This document shows positions 19,639 to 28,314 of a stretch of DNA of 64,000 bases, one piece after another. The stretch's first letter is position 1. Each line of letters begins with the position of its first letter. The stretch is from an uncultured Anaerococcus sp. (GTDB lineage Bacteria; Bacillota; Clostridia; Tissierellales; Peptoniphilaceae): contig CALUCE010000008.1 in the NCBI GenBank assembly GCA_943914475.1, positions 1-64,000 on the forward strand. The letters run 5' to 3'. The notes under the pieces were generated by a model, which was given only the letters and a program-made list of their open reading frames with translations, did no database searches and was not told the origin of the DNA. Position numbers and translations under genes: made by a program.

Positions 19639-20967
19639 CTAATCTTCTCTAACAGTTCCAACATTGAAAAAGTTCAATTGATTAATAACTGTTTCGTTCG
19701 TATCTGATTCTGGCTCATTAAGAATAATATTCTTTAAGTCTAGCTCTATTCTACTAATTATACCTGTTACTAAAGCATTTCCCATCATAAAGTATCTTTT
19801 TCTAGAGCTCATTGTATTAGTCCAGTTTGGTGGAAATAATTGAATCATCTCTGCTTCCACTTCCGTCAATAACCTAAGCTCATTAATGCTGGAATCATAA
19901 ACAACATGGGAAGATCTATTCATAGTTGATTCACTAGTTAACATCGTTCTTGCTGGTAAATCTAATCTATCAGGAAAAGCCATGTTACCTTCACTATAAA
20001 TGTAAGTATGACCAGTCTTAGAAACTCTTTCTATTCTTTTGGCTCCTTTTAAATATTTCCATTTTTCTAATCTTTCATCACGTATTATATATTTACTTAA
20101 ATCATTAGGATTATACTGAGATGATATATTTAATATGTCTCCTAAAGTGTACATTGGCTCTTTTATAGGATTAAACTCCACATGCTCAACAAGTCCATCC
20201 ACCATTGAGCCTGTCTCGCAAAATTTTCCATCTTTAAAATTGTCTGACACATCAACAATATCATTATATAAAGATAAATCTGTTGTCTTTAAGTTTCTAT
20301 TGTCTATTTTAATAGGAAAATTTTTATTAAAAATAATTGATTTTATCAATTCTGACCCATTAAGTTTGGAGATATTTTTGTTATATTTTGTGTTCTTTCT
20401 AACACCAAATATAAACACTCTTCTTCGTCTTTGAGGAAAACCATAATCTCCTGCATTAATAACTCTCCAAAAAACATTATATCCTATCTCATCTAATGTT
20501 TTTAACATTACTGCAAAGTCTCTTCCTCTTTGAGTTGAAGGTGATTTTAGTAGTCTATCTACATTTTCCAATAAAATGAATGGGGGATTTTTTGCTAATA
20601 GAGTATCCCTAATGTCCCGGAATAATACTCCTTTTTTCCCTGCTATCCCTAATTCATTGGATAATGACCTAGCAACAGAATAATCTTGACAAGGAAATCC
20701 TCCTACAAGCAAATTATGGTCAGGAATATTTAATTTGTCTACTTTATTTATATCTGTGTTAGAGCTATGCTCTTCACCAAATCTTTTTACATAGCAATCA
20801 AAAGCTTCCTGAGATTTAGTTGAAGGCTCATACTGATTAGCCCAAACAAAATCCCAGTCACCATCTTCTACTGCACTTCCTGTTTTGCTATCTATCTCTG
20901 TAATATGATTTAAGCCTACTCTAAAACCTCCTACACCAGCAAATAGCTCAGCAACCGTTAAATCCAT
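19639..20967 (-). CDS. DNA (cytosine-5) methyltransferase, Sau3AI-type
   Basis: Type II modification enzyme that transfers a methyl group from SAM to C5 of cytosine. The 442 residues show motif I (AELFAGVGGFRVG, 6-18), motif IV with catalytic Cys93 (GGFPCQDYS), motif VI (LLENVDRLL), motif VIII (PQRRRRVFIFGV) and motif X (MMGNALVTGI). The partner endonuclease upstream is clearly Sau3AI-like, so GATC is the predicted target; the target-recognition region between VIII and IX was not compared directly. Its ATG overlaps the endonuclease stop by one base (TAATG), implying translational coupling. Confidence 0.92.
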   Translation of the reverse strand: MDLTVAELFAGVGGFRVGLNHITEIDSKTGSAVEDGDWDFVWANQYEPSTKSQEAFDCYVKRFGEEHSSNTDINKVDKLNIPDHNLLVGGFPCQDYSVARSLSNELGIAGKKGVLFRDIRDTLLAKNPPFILLENVDRLLKSPSTQRGRDFAVMLKTLDEIGYNVFWRVINAGDYGFPQRRRRVFIFGVRKNTKYNKNISKLNGSELIKSIIFNKNFPIKIDNRNLKTTDLSLYNDIVDVSDNFKDGKFCETGSMVDGLVEHVEFNPIKEPMYTLGDILNISSQYNPNDLSKYIIRDERLEKWKYLKGAKRIERVSKTGHTYIYSEGNMAFPDRLDLPARTMLTSESTMNRSSHVVYDSSINELRLLTEVEAEMIQLFPPNWTNTMSSRKRYFMMGNALVTGIISRIELDLKNIILNEPESDTNETVINQLNFFNVGTVRED

Positions 20968-22454
20968 TAATTATTCCCTTCTATTTCTAATAATTCATAT
21001 ATCTGATTATAAATATAGTCTTTATTTAGCCAAAAGCTTTGCTTAGTCATCTTATCTCCACTAGGTAAAATGTCCATGTCTTTTTCTGTCCCTTTTCCAT
21101 ATTTAACTCCATCAATAACATAAGCTGTATTAGTAGCATGAGGTCTTATATGAAGAATTTCAGTGTATCTAGCTTTTGGCAAATCATTATATACTACTAC
21201 ATTATCGTCTGATTCTTTTACAATAAAATTTATTTTAGATTTAAATTTATCTTGGTACATTTTCCATTCTTTATGAGCTTGTCCCTCAAGATCTGCTATT
21301 GGCATATTCCAAAACTTAGCTCCTCTTAAGCAATAATCTCCATTTTTGTTTTCTTGAAAAACTATAAATAGAAATTTCGTCTCAGAAAATAATTTATATA
21401 TAGTTGAATCTTCAAATTCTTCTTCTACAAATTCTAATATGTTAAAATTAGAAAAAGACATGTGTTCTCTTAATTTTCCATTTTTCCTTACTCTAATTGT
21501 TTTTATTTGTATATTAGCTTTTTCAAACTCTTCGGCATTATCAGTCTTTACCCCTAGCATTCTCATAACTAATACATTATTTGAATTTTTTGACTTATTA
21601 ACGTGATATTCCTTATATAAATCTTTCTCAGCTTTGTTATAACTTAACTCTAACTTTTTTAAAATTTCTGTTTCAAAGTCGCTATTTTCTAAATCTTTGT
21701 CAGAAAATATCGCTTGATTAACTTTTGGATTTTTTAATATATAGTTATTAAATACATAAGTCATATAAGATTGCTTTAGAGAAAAAGCTCTTCTTTTCGC
21801 AGGTATATCACTATAATATTGCTTTTTTATGCTCGATTTTGCGGTAGCACCTTTAGTACATGCACCTAAATATTGGGTATCACCTTCTGATAATTCATGA
21901 GCTCTACCATCCATGATCTTCCTAGTTATTTTTTGATAATCATCTTCAATGATTTTTAAATCCTCTTTCAAAGTTGGATCTAAGATATTGAATAAACTTA
22001 TATAATTAATAGGATATTCTGTTCTATCTAGTTCTCTATTTCTAAAATAAAAAATAAACAGTATAAGTCTTATTTTGGTAAACAGATGTGACTCCATGAA
22101 ATTGTCTGATATAGGTCTATCATATGGAATCATAGTTATTACTAATCTTTCTCCAGCTTTTTTCTTGCCTGTTTTTGTTTTTTCATAAGGTGTAACTTTT
22201 AATTCTGTTCCTGCTTTTTCAAAATCTGGAGCAGGATTACTATTTGGTTCATAATAAAAATAATACTTTTCTAAAAGATTACCCAAAGATCCTTTGCCCC
22301 TAGGATTATTATAATATTCAATTTTTTCATACAAAAGTTCTTCATCATCAATATTACTAACAAGAACATCTTTAAAATTATATCCTACTAAATCCAGTGC
22401 ATAGTTAAAGATTGAATAAGGATCTGTATCATCATATGGAAGATTTTCTCTCAT
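20967..22454 (-). CDS. Type II restriction endonuclease, Sau3AI family
   Basis: Predicted restriction enzyme of 495 residues; Sau3AI is 489 and cuts before GATC. From memory of Sau3AI, several blocks match closely: the PD-(D/E)xK-like centre (PDFEKAGTELKVTP, D77, E84, K86), RAHELSEGDTQYLGACTKGA, KRRAFSLKQSYMT, and the C-terminal HIRPHA and KQSFWLNK. Sau3AI has an N-terminal catalytic and a C-terminal allosteric DNA-binding half, both of MutH-like fold, and the blocks above fall in both halves. The endonuclease gene precedes the methyltransferase gene, and the two overlap by one base. No controller gene is visible. Confidence 0.9.
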   Translation of the reverse strand: MRENLPYDDTDPYSIFNYALDLVGYNFKDVLVSNIDDEELLYEKIEYYNNPRGKGSLGNLLEKYYFYYEPNSNPAPDFEKAGTELKVTPYEKTKTGKKKAGERLVITMIPYDRPISDNFMESHLFTKIRLILFIFYFRNRELDRTEYPINYISLFNILDPTLKEDLKIIEDDYQKITRKIMDGRAHELSEGDTQYLGACTKGATAKSSIKKQYYSDIPAKRRAFSLKQSYMTYVFNNYILKNPKVNQAIFSDKDLENSDFETEILKKLELSYNKAEKDLYKEYHVNKSKNSNNVLVMRMLGVKTDNAEEFEKANIQIKTIRVRKNGKLREHMSFSNFNILEFVEEEFEDSTIYKLFSETKFLFIVFQENKNGDYCLRGAKFWNMPIADLEGQAHKEWKMYQDKFKSKINFIVKESDDNVVVYNDLPKARYTEILHIRPHATNTAYVIDGVKYGKGTEKDMDILPSGDKMTKQSFWLNKDYIYNQIYELLEIEGNN

Positions 22455-22531
22455 GTCTAGCCTTTCTAATTTTTTATACTATATTAATATACCTCTTATG
22501 GTCTCACCTTCTCAAAGCTTTAGTTTTCTTA

Positions 22532-23017
22532 TTATATCAAAAATTCATAATCTGGACCAAAAAGTATAAGAAAAACTTCCATATCCTTATCTTTTAGGAA
22601 ATCTTCTATGGCATCTTTTCCTATAGCAAAAGCTTCCTTTTTAGGATAGCCATAGATACCTGATGATATCAAGGGGAAGGCTATGGATTTTATGGAATTT
22701 TCTTGGGCAAGTTTTAGGGAATTTATATAAGATGACCTCAAAAGTTCTCTGGATCTTTCCTTATCCCCATCATCATAAACAGGACCTGGGGTATGGATGA
22801 TGTATTTGGCCTTTAGATCAAAGCCTGGGGTGATAACAGCCTGGCCTGTTTCTACTGGGGCAAGTTTACGGCAGGCTTCTTCTAGTTTTTCTGGACCTGC
22901 TGCCCTAAAGATGGCTCCACAAACTCCCCCACCCATGAGAAGTTCTTTGTTGGCAGCATTTACTATGGCGTCTGTATGTATTTTTGTAATATCTTCTTTG
23001 GAAAAATGTAGGGTCAT
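22532..23017 (-). CDS. Macro-domain protein (ADP-ribose or O-acetyl-ADP-ribose hydrolase type)
   Basis: Single macro domain of 161 residues. Signatures: DAIVNAANKELLMGGGVCGAI near residues 17-37, which forms the ADP-ribose pocket, and ISSGIYGYPKKEA near 115-127. The group resembles YmdB-type deacetylases of O-acetyl-ADP-ribose and mono-ADP-ribosyl hydrolases. AAAGGAGGA precedes the ATG. It is 77 nt upstream of the restriction gene on the same strand with no clear terminator between, so joint transcription is possible. A defence role is only a guess from position. Confidence 0.9.
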   Translation of the reverse strand: MTLHFSKEDITKIHTDAIVNAANKELLMGGGVCGAIFRAAGPEKLEEACRKLAPVETGQAVITPGFDLKAKYIIHTPGPVYDDGDKERSRELLRSSYINSLKLAQENSIKSIAFPLISSGIYGYPKKEAFAIGKDAIEDFLKDKDMEVFLILFGPDYEFLI

Positions 23018-23132
23018 GGGTCCTCCTTTAGTTTTATAAGATTATTACTAATATCTGAACTTTTATTAAAATTCTTTTATCAGTTTTCTTTTATTATTAA
23101 AAGTCAGTTTGCTTGTGATTATAAAATTAGGC

Positions 23133-23858
23133 AAAAATTAAGATCGACTAAAATTTCTTTACACTTTAGTCGACCTTATATAATAGCTTCACCAGTACAT
23201 GAAAAACTTTTAGGTTCTATCACGCTTTTATTATCCTTTCCTGACTTCAATTAGTCTATATATCACTAGCTGTATTGTCCATATACACTTACATCACTAG
23301 TTTTCCCTGAGCCTTCTTTACGACTTCATTCTGTCTTTTGTTTTAACTCTTAATCAAATCTACTTCTTTTGTAGCTCCCGCGCAGCTACCCGTCTTAAAT
23401 TTTCGATTTTCTTAAATAATATTAAAACTTCTCTTTATATCCTATCTTTAAAAATTATTCTAATAAGATAGGTCTTATTTGTACATTGGACTTGTACCTT
23501 TCTTTTCATATCGTTAAGATTCTAAGATTTTACTACATTTAAGTCTACTTACTTTCATCCTATATGTCTTGTAGAGATTTCAAATCTTTCCGATATCATT
23601 TTACATCTGTTACACACATATCTAGGTTTTAGATATTTCTTTTTACTAGTATTTACTATCTGAATCTTTCTTAAATTTGTTTACAAGGTTTTCGTCTTTC
23701 ACAAATTTTCAATTTTGAATAGCTTTTCTTCAAGTTTCACTATTGGGCTTTTCTTAATCTTTAGAATTATTCTCTTTCAATACTAGGCATGTACCGGTGA
23801 GCTTTAACAGAAGAACTATTTGATGTCTGCTCTAATCTTTGCATCTCATCTTCTGTTA
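23133..23858 (-). ncRNA. Candidate large structured non-coding RNA, copy A
   Basis: About 725 nt on the minus strand without a credible gene. Order 5' to 3': promoter (23864-23892); 5' hairpin (AACAGAAGA with TCTTCTGTT and an inner GATG/CATC); the 5' strand of a long-range helix (23799-23788, CACCGGTACATG); several local hairpins, such as CCTATCTT/AAGATAGG and GTAGCT/AGCTAC; a shared block at 23589-23574; a shared 3' block GCGTGATAGAACCTAAA (23225-23209); the 3' strand of the helix (23201-23190, CATGTACTGGTG, 12 pairs with one G-U); and a terminator with arms 23177-23165 and 23152-23140, then AATTTTT. Copy B has the same plan with a different helix sequence. Size and end-to-end closure suggest a ROOL/GOLLD/OLE-like RNA; the family is not established. 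Confidence 0.75.
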
Positions 23859-23863
23859 TTTAT

Positions 23864-23892
23864 ATTATACCCCCTGTCACCCTTTCTAAACA
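23864..23892 (-). promoter_or_regulatory. Promoter of candidate RNA A
   Basis: Minus strand TGTTTA (23887-23892), 17-bp spacer ending GGGGG, TATAAT (23864-23869). The same TGTTTAGAA, spacing and GGGG before the -10 recur at copy B. Confidence 0.7.
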
Positions 23893-23982
23893 TTTTCCTT
23901 AAAATTTTTTTACAAATTTAAAACTTTACCATAATATCGACCCAACTTTCTTTATATTATGCTTTTGGGGTAAGATATAAGC

Positions 23983-24246
23983 ATGAACAAGTTTGAATTT
24001 TTTATCCTTTTATTAATCTTAAATCTAATAACTTTTGCTTTTTATGGCGTAGACAAGTCTCGTGCCAAAAGAAAGAAATGGAGAGTAAAAGAGGCCATCC
24101 TTCTTTTGATGGGACTTTTGGGTGGAGGCTTGGGAGGAATCTGTGGGATGAAAATCTTCCACCACAAGACCAAGAAGTTTTATTTTTACCTGGTAAATAT
24201 TATAGGTATTGTTCTTATTTTTTACTTTTATTTGAAAGTCTTATAA
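23983..24246 (+). CDS. DUF1294 family membrane protein
   Basis: Small inner-membrane protein of 87 residues with three hydrophobic segments. DUF1294 features are present: FYGVDKSRAKRKKWR after helix 1, LLLMGLLGGGLGGICGM in helix 2, and FHHKTKKFYF before helix 3. Function unknown for the family. No strong ribosome binding site is visible (GGGGTAAG about 10 nt upstream), and TATATTAT near 23952 could serve as a -10 on a short leader. It lies between the two candidate RNAs and is transcribed away from copy A. Confidence 0.85.
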   Translation: MNKFEFFILLLILNLITFAFYGVDKSRAKRKKWRVKEAILLLMGLLGGGLGGICGMKIFHHKTKKFYFYLVNIIGIVLIFYFYLKVL

Positions 24247-24315
24247 ATTCCTTTTGTTTATTAAAAATTAATAAGGGGCAAATATATAAGGAGGGAATAA
24301 ACAATGAGGTGAAAA

Positions 24316-25166
24316 ATGAGAAAACTTAAAAGAATAGTCAAGGGCGAAGCTGAAGTAGATGGAGCTGGCGTTCATCTTATCCATGTTTTATCAAAACACA
24401 CCATGGAGGATTCAGATCCCTTACTCCTACTTGATGCCTTTGATTCTACAGACTATGACCAGTACAAGGCAGGCTTTCCTATGCACCCTCACATGGGTAT
24501 AGAAACTATTTCTTATGTTTACCAAGGAACCATGGTCCATAAGGACTCCTTGGGCAATGAAGATGCAGTAAATTCCGGTGGTGCCAATGGATGACATCAG
24601 GATCTGGAATATTTCATGAAGAGATAATGCCTGAAGTTCCAAGACTTTTTGGGGCTCAGCTTTGGATAAATCTTCCCAAAAAATACAAGTGGATTAAGCC
24701 TGAATACAAGGCCATAGACAGCGATCAAATAGAAGAAATTGACTTTGACGGAGGCTATCTAAGACTTCTGGCTGGATCCTACAAGGACCACACAGGCTTT
24801 AAGTCAAAATATTGCCCGGTTTCCTACTATGATATCCATATCAAACCTGGCCAAAAGTTTAGCCTTGACCTAGAAGAAGACGACTCTCTTACCCTATTTT
24901 CCTTGATAGGAGAAGTTTATGTGGCTGGAGAAAAACTTCCTAACTTTAACGCAGGTCTTACTGAACTTGGCGAAAAAGAACTTCTTTTGGAAAATAAATC
25001 TGACCAAGAAATTTCAGTTCTTGCCTTTATTTCAAAAAGAATAGATGAGCCTATAGCCTGGACTCCAGGACCTATAGTAATGAACACCCAAGAAGAGCTT
25101 GACCAAGCCTACAAGGAAGTAGAAGAAGGAAACTCTATCAAAGATGATATTGAAATGAACCTTTAA
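24316..25166 (+). pseudogene. Pirin family gene, frameshifted
   Basis: Bicupin pirin-like protein (quercetinase or redox/iron-linked family) split in two frames. The first part (24316-24594, 92 codons) has the metal ligands His-Pro-His in MHPHMGIETISYVYQG and runs to HKDSLGNEDAVNSGGA. The second (from about 24580 in the other frame to 25166) continues CQWMTSGSGIFHEEIMP, with ligands His and Glu, then the second cupin half (RLFGAQLWINLP) and the usual C-terminus (EPIAWTPGPIVMNTQEELDQAY). One missing base near 24583 in GGTGGTGCC explains the break; adding one restores a full-length frame of about 284 residues. The second half has an internal ATG at 24591, but would lack two metal ligands. Real mutation or sequence error cannot be told apart here. 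Confidence 0.85.
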
Positions 25167-25182
25167 AAGAAAGAAAAAATAT

Positions 25183-25237
25183 ATCGTATCGGTGGAAGTA
25201 AAGCATCTAAACATACTTTTGCCGATACGATTTTTTT
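25183..25237 (+). terminator. Terminator of the pirin gene
   Basis: ATCGTATCGG (25183-25192) pairs perfectly with CCGATACGAT (25222-25231), followed by six more T. Confidence 0.9.
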
Positions 25238-25344
25238 GTAAAAGCAATATCATATTTAATCTTTTAGCTAAAAATAAATTAATTACCAAAAAACTAAGGA
25301 CTTTAAAAAAGACTAATAGACGTATAAAATCTATGTAAATTTAG

Positions 25345-25916
25345 GCAAAATAAAAGTCGACTTCTTTTTTATTATTTCGAGTCGACTTTTATCTACTGGC
25401 ACCATTTAATGATTTAGGTTCTATCACGCTTTTTTTAGTCCTTTCTTTTTCTCTTTATTCACTTGTAGTATTCACTTTGTTTTTTCTATTATGAAATTAA
25501 CTTTTTTAATCTTCTCTTATTTTTCTATGTCGAAAATATAAGACTGGTAAATTTTCTTCTCTAAGTTTCAATTTATTATGTTCTTTTAAGCTTTGCTTGA
25601 AGAATGTCAGATGACTCAACTTCTTACACAATTACCACCACTTCTTCATTGTTTCTTATGTTTCGCTCTTTGCTTTTGCAAATTCATCAAACATAGTAAA
25701 TCTTTTTCGTCCTCTAATTTCTACAGGCTACCTATTTTATTTCAATTTCCTAGCTTAATTTTTGATCCAAATCCCCTTCTCGAGATTTCCAATCTTTAAT
25801 TTTAGGTTACCTACTTAATAAGCACATCCTTCTTTGTAGATTAAACTCTAGGATTACTTAGATTTTATTTAATTTTTTTGGCCTTGGTGCCAGTTAGTAA
25901 AGGGTTTTCCTTTATC
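25345..25916 (-). ncRNA. Candidate large structured non-coding RNA, copy B
   Basis: About 570 nt on the minus strand, same plan as copy A. After the promoter: 5' hairpin TAAAGG/CCTTTA; 5' strand of the closing helix (25893-25885, CTGGCACCA, extended by CTA across a bulged A); shared internal block (25797-25782, AAAGATTGGAAATCTC against AAAGATTTGAAATCTC in A); shared 3' block GCGTGATAGAACCTAAA (25429-25413) preceded by GAAAGGA; 3' strand of the helix (25404-25396, TGGTGCCAG, then TAG); terminator arms 25392-25380 and 25362-25350 with a GTCGAC core. TTTTGCCTAA follows the terminator stem in both copies. The 68-codon frame at 25593..25799 is antisense, lacks a ribosome site and has no homologous look, so it is not annotated. 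Confidence 0.75.
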
Positions 25917-25923
25917 TATTATT

Positions 25924-25952
25924 ATATTACCCCGCCTTTTGAATTCTAAACA
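25924..25952 (-). promoter_or_regulatory. Promoter of candidate RNA B
   Basis: Minus strand TGTTTA (25947-25952), 17-bp spacer ending GGGG, TAATAT (25924-25929), overlapped by TATAAT at 25921-25926. ATGTTTAGAA is identical to the -35 region of copy A. Confidence 0.7.
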
Positions 25953-25968
25953 TATTTATTAAACTTTT

Positions 25969-27099
25969 TTACATTTTTTTCATATAGGAAAGAATAGCCT
26001 TTACAGTTAGAACTAATTGGTCGATCTCCAGGTATTCTTCCTTGGTATGGACTTTTTCCATGCCCACTCCCAAAATTATGGAATTAAAGCCTTCTTTGGC
26101 AAAAAAGTTGGCATCAGATCCTCCTCCTATAACTTGAAGGTCTGCATCTACACCAAATTCCTTGTAGGTTTTCTTAAAATCTTTGGCAAAGGCCAAATCA
26201 TCTTTGCTAGCCAAAGGAGGATAGTCTTCTTCATAGGAAAATTTGTAGGAAGCCTTGGTGTCTTTGGCCACTTCCTTGGCCAAGTTTTCATAAATCTCTA
26301 ACACCTCTTCCACTCTTTCCTTGGTCAAGGCCCTGATCTCCCCACTTGCCCTTGCATAGTCAGGGACAACATTTGATGGAAAATCTGATACAAGCTTTGA
26401 TACATTGGCTGTAGTGGATTCATCTATTCTCCCATTTGGAATTTTTGCAATGAAACTTGAAAGAAGCTTGATAGAAGAAATTCCCTTTTCTGGCTCTATG
26501 CCTGCATGAGCAGTTTTTCCAAAAAATTCTATAGTATAGTTGTATGAAGTTGGAGCCTTATAGGCTATCTTGTCAGCCCTTCCTGCATTATCAAGAACTA
26601 TCATATTTTTTGCTGGATTAATATGCCTATAGACTTCTTTCCAGTCTATGGACTTGGCACCCAGCATGCCCTCTTCTTCTCCAGGGGTAAAGATTGCATA
26701 GATATCTTTATGACTTATTTTTTCTTCTACCATATATTTTAGGATATAAAGAATTCCTGCGACTCCTGCCTTATCATCTGCCCCCAGGGTTGTACTTCCG
26801 TCACTTTTCCAAATATTTCCTTCCTTTATTATTTTAAGACCCTTGTTAGGTTCTACAACATCCATGTGGGCTGAAAAGGTTAGACCTTCACCTTTCAAGT
26901 CTCCCTTGATTTTGGCAAAAATAGTCGGAGCATTTCCTCCATAAGAAGCATAGGATTTATCCAAATAAATTTCTGCTCCCAAATCTATTAAAAAGTTTTC
27001 TATATAAATAGCCAGATTTTTTTCATCCCTGGATGGCGAATAAATCAAAAGTAAATCTTCAAGTATTTGCAAAAGTTCTTCTTCCCTTAAATTTTCCAT
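25969..27099 (-). CDS. M20 family peptidase, PepT-like
   Basis: Cytosolic dizinc aminopeptidase of 376 residues in the peptidase T-like branch of family M20. Metal and catalytic motifs in order: FSAHMDVVEPNKG (His, with the catalytic Asp two on), TTLGADDKAGVAG (bridging Asp), TPGEEEGMLGAKSID (catalytic and ligand Glu), VLDNAGRADK (Asp) and, near the C-terminus, GMEKVHTKEEY (His). The dimerisation part contains FFGKTAHAGIEPEKG. It probably trims short peptides in a peptide-fermenting anaerobe. GGAGAAG precedes the ATG. It is divergent from the TRAP transporter genes. Confidence 0.9.
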   Translation of the reverse strand: MENLREEELLQILEDLLLIYSPSRDEKNLAIYIENFLIDLGAEIYLDKSYASYGGNAPTIFAKIKGDLKGEGLTFSAHMDVVEPNKGLKIIKEGNIWKSDGSTTLGADDKAGVAGILYILKYMVEEKISHKDIYAIFTPGEEEGMLGAKSIDWKEVYRHINPAKNMIVLDNAGRADKIAYKAPTSYNYTIEFFGKTAHAGIEPEKGISSIKLLSSFIAKIPNGRIDESTTANVSKLVSDFPSNVVPDYARASGEIRALTKERVEEVLEIYENLAKEVAKDTKASYKFSYEEDYPPLASKDDLAFAKDFKKTYKEFGVDADLQVIGGGSDANFFAKEGFNSIILGVGMEKVHTKEEYLEIDQLVLTVKAILSYMKKM

Positions 27100-27129
27100 A
27101 TGTCTTCTCCTATAGTCTTCTTACTTTAA

Positions 27130-27158
27130 AAGATAACACCAGTCTATAAACTTGTCAA
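27130..27158 (-). promoter_or_regulatory. Promoter of the M20 peptidase gene
   Basis: Minus strand TTGACA (27153-27158), 17-bp spacer, TATCTT (27130-27135). Confidence 0.6.
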
Positions 27159-27257
27159 AAAATCTAAACAATATATTTATTCCTATAAAGTCTTGATTTT
27201 ATCTATAAAATTTAGACCATATTCTTTAATAGCTTTATACGTTAATTCTTTAGCCTA

Positions 27258-27286
27258 TTGATTTTTTCTTAGATTTTATGTAAAAT
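27258..27286 (+). promoter_or_regulatory. Promoter of the TRAP transporter operon
   Basis: TTGATT (27258-27263), 17-bp spacer, TAAAAT (27281-27286), about 48 bp upstream of the start codon. Confidence 0.6.
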
Positions 27287-27333
27287 ATATTCTATACTTA
27301 TATTTTTGTTTATTTATACTAATGGAGGAATAT

Positions 27334-28305
27334 ATGAAAAACAAGTTTAAAAAGATTGTATCAAGCCTTGTGACCCTAATTTTAATCATTGGCCTAAGCG
27401 CTTGTTCATCTGGCCAAGACAGGATGATGTTTGGAACTGGTGGTACTGCAGGTACCTATTATTCCTACGGAGGAGTTTTAGCCCAATATTTCAAAAAATA
27501 TGCCGATGTTAGGGTTACAGCTGTTTCCACAGGAGGTTCTAAGGTAAATATCCAATCCATGCAGGATGGAGACTTCCAGATGGGCCTTACCCAGTCTGAT
27601 GTTATGACCTATGCCTGGGATGGGGCTAGATCTTTTGAAAAAGACGGCAAAGTAGATGACTTTAGGACTCTAGCGGCCCTTTATGCAGAAACCGTCCAAC
27701 TTATAACCATGGACCCTTCCATAAAAAACGTAGGAGACTTGAAAGGAAAGTCCATATCCGTGGGAGAAGCAGGATCAGGTGCCTTCTTTAATGCCATGGA
27801 TGTTTTGGAATCTGCAGGACTTACCCTTGACGATATCAAGCCCCAATACCAATCTTTCGAAGACTCCAAGGAATCTTTAAAAGACGGGAAAATAGATGCT
27901 GCCTTTATAGTAGCAGGTGCTCCAACCACAGCTATCACAGAGCTTGCCACAACCAACGGGGTAAGCCTAGTAAATATAGACGGTGAATACAGGGATAAGA
28001 TTATAGAAAAACATCCCTACTATTCTAAGCTTATTATCCCAAAGGGCACCTACCCTAAACAAGACCAAGACATAGAAACCATAGCTGTCCAAGCTACTTT
28101 GATTGTGGACAAAAACGCAAGCGCAGACGAAGTTTATAAGCTTACAGCAGCTATCTTTGACCATGTAGACGAGATAAAAAAAGAAAATGCAAAAGCTGAA
28201 GAGTTAACCCTTGAAAACGCCTCATCAATCACAACTGTTCCCTACCACGAGGGTGCAGCCAAGTACTTTAAGGACAAGGGCATCAAGGTTAAAACTTCAA
28301 ACTAG
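27334..28305 (+). CDS. TAXI family TRAP transporter solute-binding lipoprotein
   Basis: Extracytoplasmic receptor of a tripartite ATP-independent periplasmic-type importer. About 323 residues: signal peptide with lipobox LSAC (Cys about residue 23 from the chosen start), then MMFGTGGTAGTYYSYGGVLAQ, the TAXI family N-terminal signature that contacts the substrate, and VGEAGSGAFFNAMDVLESAG in the second lobe. Lipid anchoring replaces a periplasm in a Gram-positive. Known TAXI ligands include glutamate and related acids, but the substrate here is open. The start at 27334 is chosen because GGAGG (27325-27329) would lie inside a reading begun at 27322. It is 9 nt upstream of the permease gene. Confidence 0.92.
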   Translation: MKNKFKKIVSSLVTLILIIGLSACSSGQDRMMFGTGGTAGTYYSYGGVLAQYFKKYADVRVTAVSTGGSKVNIQSMQDGDFQMGLTQSDVMTYAWDGARSFEKDGKVDDFRTLAALYAETVQLITMDPSIKNVGDLKGKSISVGEAGSGAFFNAMDVLESAGLTLDDIKPQYQSFEDSKESLKDGKIDAAFIVAGAPTTAITELATTNGVSLVNIDGEYRDKIIEKHPYYSKLIIPKGTYPKQDQDIETIAVQATLIVDKNASADEVYKLTAAIFDHVDEIKKENAKAEELTLENASSITTVPYHEGAAKYFKDKGIKVKTSN

Positions 28306-28314
28306 GAGGAAACT

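Noticed and set aside
19639..23017. Defence island including macro protein, R-M and rhodanese
   Set aside because: Only the R-M pair has defence evidence; no mobile-element ends, integrase or further defence genes are nearby.
25593..25799. 68-codon plus-strand frame within candidate RNA B
   Set aside because: No start signals; antisense to the RNA; spans its conserved internal block without homolog-like protein features.
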